Assembly: GCA_945643635.1 (NCBI GenBank)
Contig: CALZFC010000020.1
Coordinates: forward strand, 1,359,501-1,423,500
DNA: 64,000 bases
Direction of reading: 5' to 3'
DNA from: Allodiplogaster sudhausi
Lineage: Eukaryota > Nematoda > Chromadorea > Rhabditida > Diplogasteridae
The notes below the pieces were generated by a model, which was not told where the DNA came from, ran no database searches, and saw only the letters and a program-made list of their open reading frames with translations. Positions 10,448 to 21,637 of the stretch are shown one piece after another. How positions within the stretch are numbered: the stretch's first letter is position 1; the number at the start of each line of letters is the position of its first letter. Position numbers and translations under genes: made by a program.

Positions 10448-12980
10448 ATGGCCACGAACGAGCAACGAGCATGTAAGTTCGCCTGCTCTCATCTCTGGCC
10501 ACATTCCATTCTTTCTTTTATTATTGCTGTAATTCACTCAACGCATTCGCTTTCTTTGAGATTTTCCTATGCTTTCCACAATTTTGCTAAATACGTACTT
10601 ATTTCTTTGTCATCTTTATATATAGGTAATAACTGTGTAAAACATTCAAAACAGTTGATTAAGAATAAAGCTGAGGCTCTTAAAAAGTAAAATAGTGAAA
10701 AATTTACATATTTTTAAGTGGTATGCGTAACGGGCGCGACAGGATTCGTGGCACTCCACGTTGTGCGGCGGCTGCTCGCCGAAGGCCGCTACCGCGTCCG
10801 TGGCACCGTGCGAAATCGAGCATCGAAAAAAGTAATTTTAACAAAAAAATATATATAGCATAATATCAGAAGTGAATTAAATAAAATTTGTGAAAGCAAA
10901 AAAAATCTTAATTTTTTTTATTCTCCAGTGTGATGCACTCCGCGCACTGCCAGGTGCTTCCGAACGCCTCGAACTTGTCGAGGCCGACCTTCTCGACGGC
11001 GTTGACAAGTGGACGCAGTCCGTTCTTTTCTTTGTCTTGCTTCACCATGCTATTTTAATCCGGATGGAATCTCTTACGATTTCATATCGGATTGTTAGAA
11101 TCTACATAATTGTGCCACTTTAACAGGTTAATTAATTGCCTTTTTTAAAACTTTTTCATCTTTAAACATTTTATTTCGCTTTTTAAAAGATATTTATGAT
11201 TTGACACTTGCCGATTTGTTACGTTTATCGAACGATTTATCGCTTTCTCTCTTTTATCGATTATTTCCTTTATCGATTGATTCGTCTCGATTCCTTGAGC
11301 GATTGATCCCTCTTTTCTCCGTAGAGCTCTGAATGGCTGTTCGTTCGTGATGCACGTCGCGTCTCCGGTGCCCGTGATCCCGGACGAGAAGACGATCGAA
11401 ACCGCCGTCGAAGGCACGACTTCCGTCCTCGCCGCCGCCGCGCTCGTCCACTCTCCCAAAGCAAGCATCGTCATTTATTATTTTCATCTTTATTTCATTT
11501 TTATCTTAAAGTTACACATTACTTTGTCCATCAACATTGCAAAGACATTCATACCAAAATTCAAAAGTAGCAGCACGTAATATTTGTACCCCATTTTTTT
11601 TAGAATGCAACAAAATATTTGCTGCGTGCACATAGAAAAGATCGATAAAAGTGGATGCAGAAAAGATCAGTTTTCGATCGATGAAAGTGTCAAGCTTGCA
11701 GATCAAGAAAGTCGTTCTAACCAGCAGCTGCGTCGCGATTAACGGTACTGATGTATTTCGGTTTTCTTTCTTTTTCTCTTTTCTCTGTCAAACATCTTTG
11801 TTCTATTCCTACTTCTACATTACATTCTCGCTCGACATTTCACTTATGAATTACAGTTTTCTTCTTACTTAGCTGCACTCGAGCGATCCGAGTCCGACGG
11901 TCAGCGAATTCTGCTGACCGCAACGCCTACCGAGCGCTTTCGCGAGATGGCCAAGTGGCTCAAGGCGGAGTTCGGCCCGCTCGGTCGGTTACTCCATCTT
12001 GCGCATCTCTTGGCACAATGCAAACTTTTAACTAAAGCAGCTCGTTCATAGAAAAAAAATTCATTCTGGGAGTAGGCAATATCTCATTCCCGCGTGCTAT
12101 TTCGCATGCCGCACAGAGCCGCTGCGTGAAAATAGCTTACCCTCTTTTAAAGCTATGCACGCTAAAGGAACAATGTTTCAGATCACTAAATATTTTGTCA
12201 CTTGTCTGCCATTCGAATGTGCACAAACGTGTCATGGCTGTTGCACTTGCTTTGACAATGCGTCAGGCTGCACAATCTCAAGCCGCACAATCTCAGGCTA
12301 CACAATCTCGACGGTGGAGACGCCGACGTGGCTGCTTCGCCTGTACGTCGCCACGGGCGTAGACCGCCAAGCAAAGTTCGTGCTGCATCGCTGCGGCGCG
12401 CCGCCAGTCTTCAACAATGACAAGGTCAACAATCATCAATCAACATTTTATTGTTTTATTTCTACTTTTTCCCTCTCTACAAAGTAGCCCACATATCGAA
12501 AAATAGGAAGTAAAGACCAAAAAATAGTGTCGCAATCGACACAGCTGATAAATTCGTTTCTTTGTTTTTTTAAATATAATTATGCTGCTGTCGCATAGAC
12601 GAAATATGTACATAGTTGTGATGCTATGTGAACAGATAAGAGTTATTAAAACGGATATTATTAATACTAATTTATATATACATACATACATACAGCACCG
12701 CTCCACTTCCAAGGGTGTAGAAAATTTTTGAACTTTCGGAAGCTTCCAAAATGTATGGTCAAATTTTGTAAAATGGATTTATAAAATAAATAAGATAGTA
12801 CTTTAGTCCCGTCGCCTCCTCGGCCTCCGCTACCGCTGTCCGCGCGTCGCGCTTCTCGACATGGCGCACAGTCTCATCGCGCATCGTATGCTCGCGCCGA
12901 GTGCAAAGTACACGAAGAGGGCGGCGGCCGCCGGCGAAAAGGCAATGGCCACTTGCGTCATTGGCGATGGCGGCGCATGA
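10448..12980 (+). CDS. Extended SDR (dihydroflavonol-reductase-like), left copy lacking catalytic exons
   Basis: Exons by eye: 10448-10472, 10719-10831, 10929-11017, 11325-11460, 11702-11744, 11873-11983, 12267-12424 and 12807-12980, summing to 849 nt (282 residues plus stop). The N-terminus has the Rossmann signature VTGATGFVALHVV, then the family blocks HVASPVP and KVVLTSSC. Compared with the right-arm paralogue, exons 6-8 are missing and with them the catalytic YARSK (YxxxK) motif and the HPTLIVGP strand. The join keeps a splice acceptor and the frame, so a 94-residue-shorter protein could still be made, presumably without oxidoreductase activity. The C-terminal part (ERFREMAKWLKAEF, TPTWLLRL, SRRLLGLRY) is intact. 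The intron after exon 4 has a GC donor. Inactive paralogue or expressed pseudogene remain the two readings. Confidence 0.75.
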
Positions 12981-13632
12981 GAACTTGACGATTTATTCAT
13001 TAATTGACTCTATTTCATATGTTAAAATATTTCATTTGTTTATGTATTATAAATGCTTTTTCCTCTTTAATCAAGTTAAAAAATAGTTTGTATCAATTAT
13101 TTTATCCTACCATAATTAGAGTACAAATTCAACAATATACAAAGTGAGCGTTTTACATTTCTCTTCGACATTTCTGACTATTTAATAAGTCGTATAATTT
13201 CTACTTTTTTTGCACTTATTACTAGCAAGCCACTAGAGGTGAACGTGTCTTTTGGTCTTGCAACTTGGATTGCCAAAAGGCTATCATTTGTACACTGTAT
13301 CTCTATCTTGCTGTCCTTTTTTTATTTTTTGATGTATTTTTAGCGATTTCATTTAGACCTTAAAATTATCAATTTTATCGAAGATGTACAAGGTTTGAAT
13401 AAGAAATGCCTTCCAAATTCCACAAATAGCGAAGACGAGTAAAATAAGGTACGGTAAGACTATTTACACGAAATACATTCCCGGATAATTGCGAGAGGCC
13501 GTGAGATGAAGCTCGATAGCATTGCGAAGGTTCTCCAACCGAGTCGTATAGGCTCCTTCGCCTTCACCATATCCCTTTGCAGAAGGCTTCTCGAGTAGTC
13601 CCGTTCTGTAATGAGAAAGCTTGTTGTTGTGT

Positions 13633-13770
13633 CGCTTATTGGGCTCGTGTGCTGATGAAATTCCCGGGAATCTATCACACGGAATCGGTCGGCCACTTCT
13701 TCGGCAAAGTTGCCAGTGCCGAACGATCCATGTGATAGACAGATCCCTCTGGCTCGATAACCTAATAGGC
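13633..13770 (-). mobile_element. SINE-body copy in left arm
   Basis: Read on the minus strand, the block with 'ccgtgtgatagattcc', 'catcagcaca' and 'gcccaataagcgac' matches the 3' part of the SINE at 42677-42950. It lies just past the stop codon of the Argonaute remnant. Confidence 0.5.
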
Positions 13771-13870
13771 TGTTTAAAAAAAAACTGTGACAGTGGATGC
13801 TGCCATCAGCTCAAAATTCACACAGGAAAGACTGAGATGAGGTAGATCAAAAATGAAGTAGATCAAAAAT

Positions 13871-14803
13871 TAAGTAGATGAAAAATGAAGTAGATCAAAC
13901 TCGATGGCCGCCACGTAGTGCTTTCGAGCTCGCTCGCAAGCGAGGTGGGCGTAGTGGACGGGAACAGGCTTAGAGATCGGCTCCGAGCATTTCGCATTCA
14001 GGAAGCACAAGTTGAAGCACATCTCCTGCATAGTCTAACATCATTAAAGGAGCCAAAATCTTTCACTTAAATTTGCCTTTGCATGTGATTTAGAGAGGCG
14101 CGACTTCAACGGTCAGGAATATTAGTCAAATAGAGATTACGATCGGGTTTCTTGCCATTTTATGAGGAGATGTCTACTTATTACTGGCGTCAACAAGATG
14201 ACGTCACTGATATTATGAAATGTACTCAACCTGCACTCTGTCTGCACTCATCTCCTGCTCGTCGTAGACCACAATGTAGTGCGCTAGGCGGCACGTTCCC
14301 TCGAGACAAACAATCTTGGTCAATTCTTTTAAAACATCTCTTTTAATGCCCTTGACAAAAAGACAATAAACAAACGATTCCAGCGTGATGTGACGCCAAA
14401 TAAAAGTCGAAGAACTTGGGCGAGACGGTCTTGCTGTCCACTACCGTACCAGAGACAATGTTCCTACTGTAACAGAAGAAGGAGATTGCGGATGGTGAGT
14501 GTCAGTGTTCAAAAACCGTAATTTTCGGAAGGCTATACCAACAAAAATTTTAATTAACCATCCCTTTCGCATAAAACAGCCGAAAATAGGTGTAATGTTC
14601 CATGATCATTTTTCGTGAGAATCCCTGGCAACATTAAGACCTATATAAAACACTGGTAATTGAGCCAAGGTATCTTACTTCTCTTTGTCTTCCTTCTTCT
14701 CATTGATATCGTAAGGGTAGAACCGAGTGCGCTGACGCTTCTGGATAACAATGTATGTGAACTTCATCACTTCGTTGCCGTCACAAGCTCTTTTCCACGC
14801 CTC
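13871..14803 (-). pseudogene. Argonaute gene, 3' (PIWI domain) remnant, left/spacer copy
   Basis: Four minus-strand exons with compatible phase: 14679-14803, 14376-14466, 14231-14299 and 13871-14025 (TAA at 13871). They encode the second half of a PIWI domain: TYIVIQKRQRTRFYP; SGTVVDSKTVSPKFFDFYLASH; GTCRLAHYIVVYDEQEMSADRVQ; then CSEPISKPVPVHYAHLACERA. The GTVVD aspartate and the YAH histidine correspond to two of the four slicer residues of catalytically active Argonautes. Everything upstream (N, PAZ and MID domains and the first PIWI half) is absent, because the right palindrome arm begins at 15026. The gene is 5'-truncated at the palindrome centre and can give at most a partial protein. 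Clade (AGO, PIWI or worm-specific) cannot be assigned from this fragment. Confidence 0.85.
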
Positions 14804-14929
14804 CTGTACACAGCTTCTTCTATACATATTGAGCAATTGAAATTAATAAAAAGAGAACATCTAAATGCACTCTAGTAGAAAGGAAGGAACAGAGGGAGAG
14901 GCGGAAACAGCAGTGGTGAGAGAGGAGAG

Positions 14930-14931
<2 letters not shown>

Positions 14932-14972
<41 letters not shown>
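14932..14972. repeat. GA microsatellite in the palindrome spacer
   Basis: An almost pure (GA)n tract about 50 bp from the inner edge of the right arm; it is absent from the left side. Confidence 0.9.
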
Positions 14973-14976
<4 letters not shown>

Positions 14977-15026
14977 CCCTCATGGAGCTAAGCTCGATCG
15001 AAGCAGTCCTCACCATCTCAGAATCG

Positions 15027-15455
15027 GGAACGTGCCGCCTAGCGCACTACATTGTGGTCTACGACGAGCAGGAGATGAGTGCAGACAGAGTGCAGGTTGA
15101 GTACATTTCATAATATCAGTGACGTCATCTTGTTGACGCCAGTAATAAGTAGACATCTCCTCATAAAATGGCAAGAAACCCGATCGTAATCTCTATTTGA
15201 CTAATATTCCTGACCGTTGAAGTCGCGCCTCTCTAAATCACATGCAAAGGCAAATTTAAGTGAAAGATTTTGGCTCCTTTAATGATGTTAGACTATGCAG
15301 GAGATGTGCTTCAACTTGTGCTTCCTGAATGCGAAATGCTCGGAGCCGATCTCTAAGCCTGTTCCCGTCCACTACGCCCACCTCGCTTGCGAGCGAGCTC
15401 GAAAGCACTACGTGGCGGCCATCGAGTTTGATCTACTTCATTTTTCATCTACTTA
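15027..15455 (+). pseudogene. Argonaute last two exons, inverted duplicate in right arm
   Basis: Mirror images of 14231-14299 and 13871-14025, at 15027-15095 and 15301-15455, with the same protein pieces (GTCRLAHYIVVYDEQ and VHYAHLACERA). The duplication begins within a base or two of the first of these exons, so no upstream exon is present on this strand. It is a dead fragment unless transcribed as part of a hairpin with the minus-strand copy. Confidence 0.85.
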
Positions 15456-15555
15456 ATTTTTGATCTACTTCATTTTTGATCTACCTCATCTCAGTCTTTC
15501 CTGTGTGAATTTTGAGCTGATGGCAGCATCCACTGTCACAGTTTTTTTTTAAACA

Positions 15556-15693
15556 GCCTATTAGGTTATCGAGCCAGAGGGATCTGTCTATCACATGGAT
15601 CGTTCGGCACTGGCAACTTTGCCGAAGAAGTGGCCGACCGATTCCATGTGATAGATTCCCGGGAATTTCATCAGCACACGAGCCCAATAAGCG
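15556..15693 (+). mobile_element. SINE-body copy in right arm (mirror of 13633-13770)
   Basis: Inverted-repeat partner of the left-arm copy. It was present before the palindrome formed, because both arms carry it at mirrored positions. Confidence 0.5.
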
Positions 15694-16345
15694 ACACAAC
15701 AACAAGCTTTCTCATTACAGAACGGGACTACTCGAGAAGCCTTCTGCAAAGGGATATGGTGAAGGCGAGGAGCCTATTCTACTCGGTTGGAGAACCTTCG
15801 CAATGCTATCGAGCTTCATCTCACGGCCTCTCGCAATTATCCGGGAATGTATTTCGTGTAAATAGTCTTACCGTACCTTATTTTACTCGTCTTCGCTATT
15901 TGTGGAATTTGGAAGGCATTTCTTATTCAAACCTTGTACATCTTCGATAAAATTGATAATTTTAAGGTCTAAATGAAATCGCTAAAAATACATCAAAAAA
16001 TAAAAAAAAGGACAGCAAGATAGAGATACAGTGTACAAATGATAGCCTTTTGGCAATCCAAGTTGCAAGACCAAAAGACACGTTCACCTCTAGTGTCTTG
16101 CTAGTAATAAGTGCAAAAAAAGTAGAAATTATACGACTTATTAAATAGTCAGAAATGTCGAAGAGAAATGTAAAACGCGCACTTTGTATATTGTTTAATT
16201 TGCACTCTAATTATGGTAGGATAAAATAATTGATCCAAACTATTTTTTAACTTGATTAAAGAGGAAAAAGCATTTATAATACATAAACAAATGAAATATT
16301 TTAACATATGAAATAGAGTCAATTAATGAATAAATCGTCAAGTTC

Positions 16346-19300
16346 TCATGCGCCGCCATCGCCAATGACGCAAGTGGCCATTGCCTTTTCGCCGGCGGCC
16401 GCCGCCCTCTTCGTGTACTTTGCACTCGGCGCGAGCATACGATGCGCGATGAGACTGTGCGCCATGTCGAGAAGCGCGACGCGCGGACAGCGGTAGCGGA
16501 GGCCGAGGAGGCGACGGGACTAAAGTACTATCTTATTTATTTTATAAATCCATTTTACAAAATTTGACCATACATTTTGGAAGCTTCCGAAAGTTCAAAA
16601 ATTTTCTACACCCTTGGAAGTGGAGCGGTGCTGTATGTATGTATGTATATATAAATTAGTATTAATAATATCCGTTTTAATAACTCTTATCTGTTCACAT
16701 AGCATCACAACTATGTACATATTTCGTCTATGCGACAGCAGCATAATTATATTTAAAAAAACAAAGAAACGAATTTATCAGCTGTGTCGATTGCGACACT
16801 ATTTTTTGGTCTTTACTTCCTATTTTTCGATATGTGGGCTACTTTGTAGAGAGGGAAAAAGTAGAAATAAAACAATAAAATGTTGATTGATGATTGTTGA
16901 CCTTGTCATTGTTGAAGACTGGCGGCGCGCCGCAGCGATGCAGCACGAACTTTGCTTGGCGGTCTACGCCCGTGGCGACGTACAGGCGAAGCAGCCACGT
17001 CGGCGTCTCCACCGTCGAGATTGTGTAGCCTGAGATTGTGCGGCTTGAGATTGTGCAGCCTGACGCATTGTCAAAGCAAGTGCAACAGCCATGACACGTT
17101 TGTACACATTCGAATGGCAGACAAGTGACAAAATATTTAGTGATCTGAAACATTGTTCCTTTAGCGTGCATAGCTTTAAAAGAGGGTAAGCTATTTTCAC
17201 GCAGCGGCTCTGTGCGGCATGCGAAATAGCACGCGGGAATGAGATATTGCCTACTCCCAGAATGAATTTTTTTCTATGAACGAGCTGCTTTAGTTAAAAG
17301 TTTGCATTGTGCCAAGAGATGCGCAAGATGGAGTAACCGACCGAGCGGGCCGAACTCCGCCTTGAGCCACTTGGCCATCTCGCGAAAGCGCACGGTAGGC
17401 GTTGCGGTCAGCAGAATTCGCTGACCGTCGGACTCGGATCGCTCGAGTGCCTTGATTACATTTAATTAACTGTTTATTTATTTTATGTCTGGAAAAATTC
17501 AAATGAATTTTTCCAGACATAATTTTTCACGATGAAAGTAGAAACGCAAATTTATGATTGAAAATGTTTTATATTTTTATAATGTAATAAGTAACATGGA
17601 GATGCGCCTCGGCAACGTCTCGCACATCAACGATGCCTACGGAGGCGCGCGGCGCTGCCGGATACGTCCGAAGCGACATCATTCGAGCGATAAGCTTGAA
17701 ATATGTTTATTTATAAATGCAATGTATGCTCTTATTGGTGTCATGTCTTTGTTCTCTGCGAAATAAATGAGCCAATGTATAAATTGAAAATATTACAAAA
17801 TATATAAATAAGTATAGGTGCCGACCCCGGCGCTTCCATTCTCGGCGTCCGAGAGAACGGGACCGACGATCAGTGTCGGATGCAGAACGGTCAGCGCGAA
17901 GCGAGTGTCGCCAGGGAAAAATTAAATTATACTTTAGCTATTATTGTACTATGTGAAACTGGTGATTTTTTTTTTTATAAAAGCTTCAGTCAAGGGTACA
18001 TTTTGTCATTGACAGTATTTGTGTGTGTACATATTGTTTATTAAAATGCAGCGTACATATTGTTTTGAAGAAAACATGCTAAAATAAAGCTCAAGATTAT
18101 GCAAATAAAGAAGTCAATAATACATACTCGTCAGTCCGCTCCACAACTCCCACGCCGCCTTCTCTGCGAGCGTCTTTGAGCGTGCGTAGTGGCAGAGCTT
18201 CTTGCTATCCAAACGAGTCCAGAACGTCTCGTCAAAGACGTTGCCCACGTTTGAGTGGCCATCTCAAAAGTGTCAGTGAATAAAAGAAGAAATAAAATGA
18301 TAAGATAAATCAACTAGAGCAGAGGTTAGAAGTCTCTCTCGCTGAGTACCAAAACGTGAACAGCTAAGTAAGAAGAAAACTGTAATTCATAAGTGAAATG
18401 TCGAGCGAGAATGTAATGTAGAAGTAGGAATAGAACAAAGATGTTTGACAGAGAAAAGAGAAAAAGAAAGAAAAATGGAAATACATCAGTACCGTTAATC
18501 GCGACGCAGCTGCTGGTTAGAACGACTTTCTTGATCTGCAAGCTTGACACTTTCATCGATCGAAAACTGATCTTTTCTGCATCCACTTTTATCGATCTTT
18601 TCTATGTGCACGCAGCAAATATTTTGTTGCATTTTTTAAAAAATGGGGTACAAATATTACGTGCTGCTACTTTTGAATTTTGGTATGAATGTCTTTGCAA
18701 TGTTGATGGACAAAGTAATGTGTAACTTTAAGATAAAAATGAAATAAAGATGAAAATAATAAATGACGATGCTTGCTTTGGGAGAGTGGACGAGCGCGGC
18801 GGCGGCGAGGACGGAAGTCGTGCCTTCGACGGCGGTTTCGATCGTCTTCTCGTCCGGGATCACGGGCACCGGAGACGCGACGTGCATCACGAACGAACAG
18901 CCATTCAGAGCTCTACGGAGAAAAGAGGGATCAATCGCTCAAGGAATCGAGACGAATCAATCGATAAAGGAAATAATCGATAAAAGAGAGAAAGCGATAA
19001 ATCGTTCGATAAACGTAACAAATCGGCAAGTGTCAAATCATAAATATCTTTTAAAAAGCGAAATAAAATGTTTAAAGATGAAAAAGTTTTTAAAAAGGCA
19101 ATTAATTAACCTGTTAAAGTGGCACAATTATGTAGATTCTAACAATCCGATATGAAATCGTAAGAGATTCCAACCGGATTAAAATAGCATGGTGTAGCAA
19201 GACAAAGAAAAGAACGGACTGCGTCCACTTGTCAACGCCGTCGAGAAGGTCGGCCTCGACAAGTTCGAGGCGTTCGGAAGCACCTGGCAGTGCGCGGAGT

Positions 19301-19789
19301 GCATCACACTGGAGAATAAAAAAAAATTAAGATTTTTTTTTGCTTTCACAAATTTTATTTAATTCACTTCTGATATTATGCTATATATATTTTTTGTAAA
19401 ATTACTTTTTTCGATGCTCGATTTCGCACGGTGCCACGGACGCGGTAGCGGCCTTCGGCGAGCAGCCGCCGCACAACGTGGAGTGCCACGAATCCTGTCG
19501 CGCCCGTTACGCATACCACTTAAAAATATGTAAATTTTTCACTATTTTACTTTTTAAGAGCCTCAGCTTTATTCTTAATCAACTGTTTTGAATGTTTTAC
19601 ACAGTTATTACCTATATATAAAGATGACAAAGAAATAAGTACGTATTTAGCAAAATTGTGGAAAGCATAGGAAAATCTCAAAGAAAGCGAATGCGTTGAG
19701 TGAATTACAGCAATAATAAAAGAAAGAATGGAATGTGGCCAGAGATGAGAGCAGGCGAACTTACATGCTCGTTGCTCGTTCGTGGCCAT
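16346..19789 (-). CDS. Extended SDR (dihydroflavonol-4-reductase-like), right copy, 11 exons
   Basis: Minus-strand exons: 19765-19789, 19406-19518, 19220-19308, 18777-18912, 18493-18535, 18128-18262, 17822-17911, 17596-17654, 17342-17450, 16902-17059 and 16346-16519, summing to 1131 nt (376 residues plus TGA). Features in order: NADP-binding TGATGFV near residue 12; DKWTQALNGC and FVMHVASPVP; KKVVLTSSC strand; catalytic HYARSK (Tyr and Lys of YxxxK); FALTVLHPTLIVGP; VDVRDVAEAHL; then LKAEFGPL and TPTWLLRL. This is the order expected for NAD(P)H-dependent reductases of the epimerase/dehydratase type acting on small carbonyl compounds; the substrate is unknown. Oddities: exon 4 and exon 7 appear to use GC donors, and the exon 7 acceptor reads TG instead of AG. 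A 15-bp unit is repeated three times in exon 10. This copy may therefore also be impaired. Confidence 0.8.
17486..17519. repeat. Hairpin of 16-bp arms
   Basis: 'tgtctggaaaaattca' and its reverse complement are separated by two bases. It lies in the intron between SDR exons 8 and 9 of the right arm, in the block missing from the left arm and about 35 bp from the deletion junction. Confidence 0.85.
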
Positions 19790-21637
19790 TGAGCGCTCCT
19801 CCTGTGGAAGGCGAGAGCGAGGGGTGAAAGCGAAGCTAATGAAGACACGGGAGTGGAACAGAATTAGAAGGGTGGAGGGGGAGGGAGCAAGATTTAAGGA
19901 GTGAGAGAGAGAGAGAAAAGAGAATGAAAGGCGGCGATAAAAAAGCAGAACAAGAGTATCAGAACTTGAAAAAGTTGCAATGCGAATTGGAAGAATGCAT
20001 TAAAATTCTTGTCAAAATATTTTGGATTCTTTCGGAAGGTAAGCAAATTTATGCAATTCATTCATATTACAATCATACCTACTGCATAGTGTAGTGTAGA
20101 GTTAATTATGTAAGATGCACCCGCAGTGTCGAGTTCTTTGGACAAGATAATGATGAACGAGAACATGTGGATGTTGTGGTAGCCCCGTGATCTCTGTACT
20201 ATTCTCTCTCGCTCTCTCTATCTCTCTCTCTCCCTTACATACTGTCTCGCTCATCTCTGGTCATATCTCTCTTTCTCTCTCGATAGCTCTATCTCTCTCT
20301 CTTCCTCCCTCACTCTCTCGCTTTCTCCCTAGCTTGATCAGTCTTGTCAAATGAATCTCTTGTTCTCCCCTCTATTTTTCCTTTGCTCTCATATGGTGAG
20401 CCAAAGGTAGCCACTTGTTTTCGCTCTTCAAGCATTTCCACCTCGTTTCCTTTTTCTTTCCTTCTCTCTCTCCTTATCGTTCTCGCTCTATTTCTCTCTC
20501 TTTCTCCTTTTCCTTTCTCTTTCTCTTTTTATCTCACCCTCTTTCTTTCTCTTCTCCACTGGAAACCACCCACTCGTCGGACTTTCACTTTTGCTCTAAT
20601 GTTCTCAGTCCATCTCTGACTGCTGCCATCATCATCCTCTTGCCAAGACGCACCATTTGAGCGTTCGGTATTCGACTTTGAAGGAACATGATAAACAGTT
20701 ACTTACTTCACTTCATTGGCAAAGAATGATTGCGGTCTTCTTTTTCTCAATCACCCCCTAAATAGAAATGTCTCTTAAATTCCCTGTAATTCCGCTCTGC
20801 CTAATCTCATCTCTTGTTTTCTCGCACTCACTCTCTCTCTCTCTCTGACTCTCTCACAGTCTCACCCTCTCTCGCATTTCAAAACAGGCTTCCTTGTGTT
20901 GGAACGTAAGACAGTTATTTTTCCATGCTTGCCCTAACCGACGGTCATTTTATCTACTCATTTCAGTTACCAAACGTCGTAGCACAATATTTTTCCTAAG
21001 GTAGACGATCTTGCACCGGTAAAATCACTGCTGAACGATTTGCAACTGCCAATAAAATGTTTAAATCTAACTCGCATTTGGTATTCAAGCATTTTGGTAG
21101 GAAAAGAATTCTCATACAGATTTATGTTGGACTCGTGGAGAACGAAAAATAAAAACCTGTAACTTAAATATATCTCTGCATGGTTGAGTGCTATTTCAAT
21201 GATACATTCATGAAGGAGTCAATATTTCTCGCATGCTGCTTATTGCGTTCCCTGGGTTAAGAAGTCCAGTCGCATGAGTTTATTAGGCAAGGGTTACTCG
21301 ACAGAGAGAGAAAGAAGGACGAAGGAGGAGATAGGAGAAAGGTCCTCAGACATCGCAGAAGGGTGTGTGTCCGAAGCGTGGTGGCCGTTGGGCGGAACAA
21401 GGATGGGGAAACGGAAACGGCCAAAGAACGTGCGGAATGAAGTCAGGATGCCATGGGGCGACTGGGGCTGGTCGTCTCTGTGAACAAGATATCTCTCCTT
21501 AATGAGTCAGGACCGGTGGCATAAATACCGAGGCGCCTAAGGGCGGAGATGCATACTAGAGAGCAATAGAAACCGAGAACTACAAGGGACACCTTACACA
21601 AGCGCGAAAATGGAAAAGGACATGCCTCACTCGTGAC
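19790..21637. other. Outer, gene-free part of the right palindrome arm
   Basis: Mirror of 8608-10447, with CT-rich tracts at 20195-20330 and 20455-20550. No exon recognised. Confidence 0.45.

Larger units (their letters stand above)
8608..14300 (+). repeat. Left arm of a giant inverted repeat
   Basis: The reverse complement of this arm is found at 15026-21637. Paired positions sum to 29326 in the inner part, 29325 after a 1-bp difference in an A-run near 12055, and about 30237 in the outer part after a 911-bp length difference. The arms differ only at scattered single bases and small indels. The outer edge is 'cgagtgaggcatgtcc' at 8608. The inner edge is 'gcacgttccc' ending at 14300. The arm carries an SDR gene (plus) and Argonaute 3' exons (minus). 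Confidence 0.96.
15026..21637 (-). repeat. Right arm of the giant inverted repeat
   Basis: Inverted copy of 8608-14300. It is longer because it keeps a block at about 17451-18360 holding SDR exons 6-8 that the left arm lacks. The spacer between the arms, 14301-15025, is unique and contains Argonaute exons and a GA microsatellite. Confidence 0.96.

Noticed and set aside
13460..13696. Small gene for a 78-residue protein present in both palindrome arms
   Set aside because: The frame lies in a SINE-related block, is duplicated only because of the palindrome, and has no homologue I recognise.
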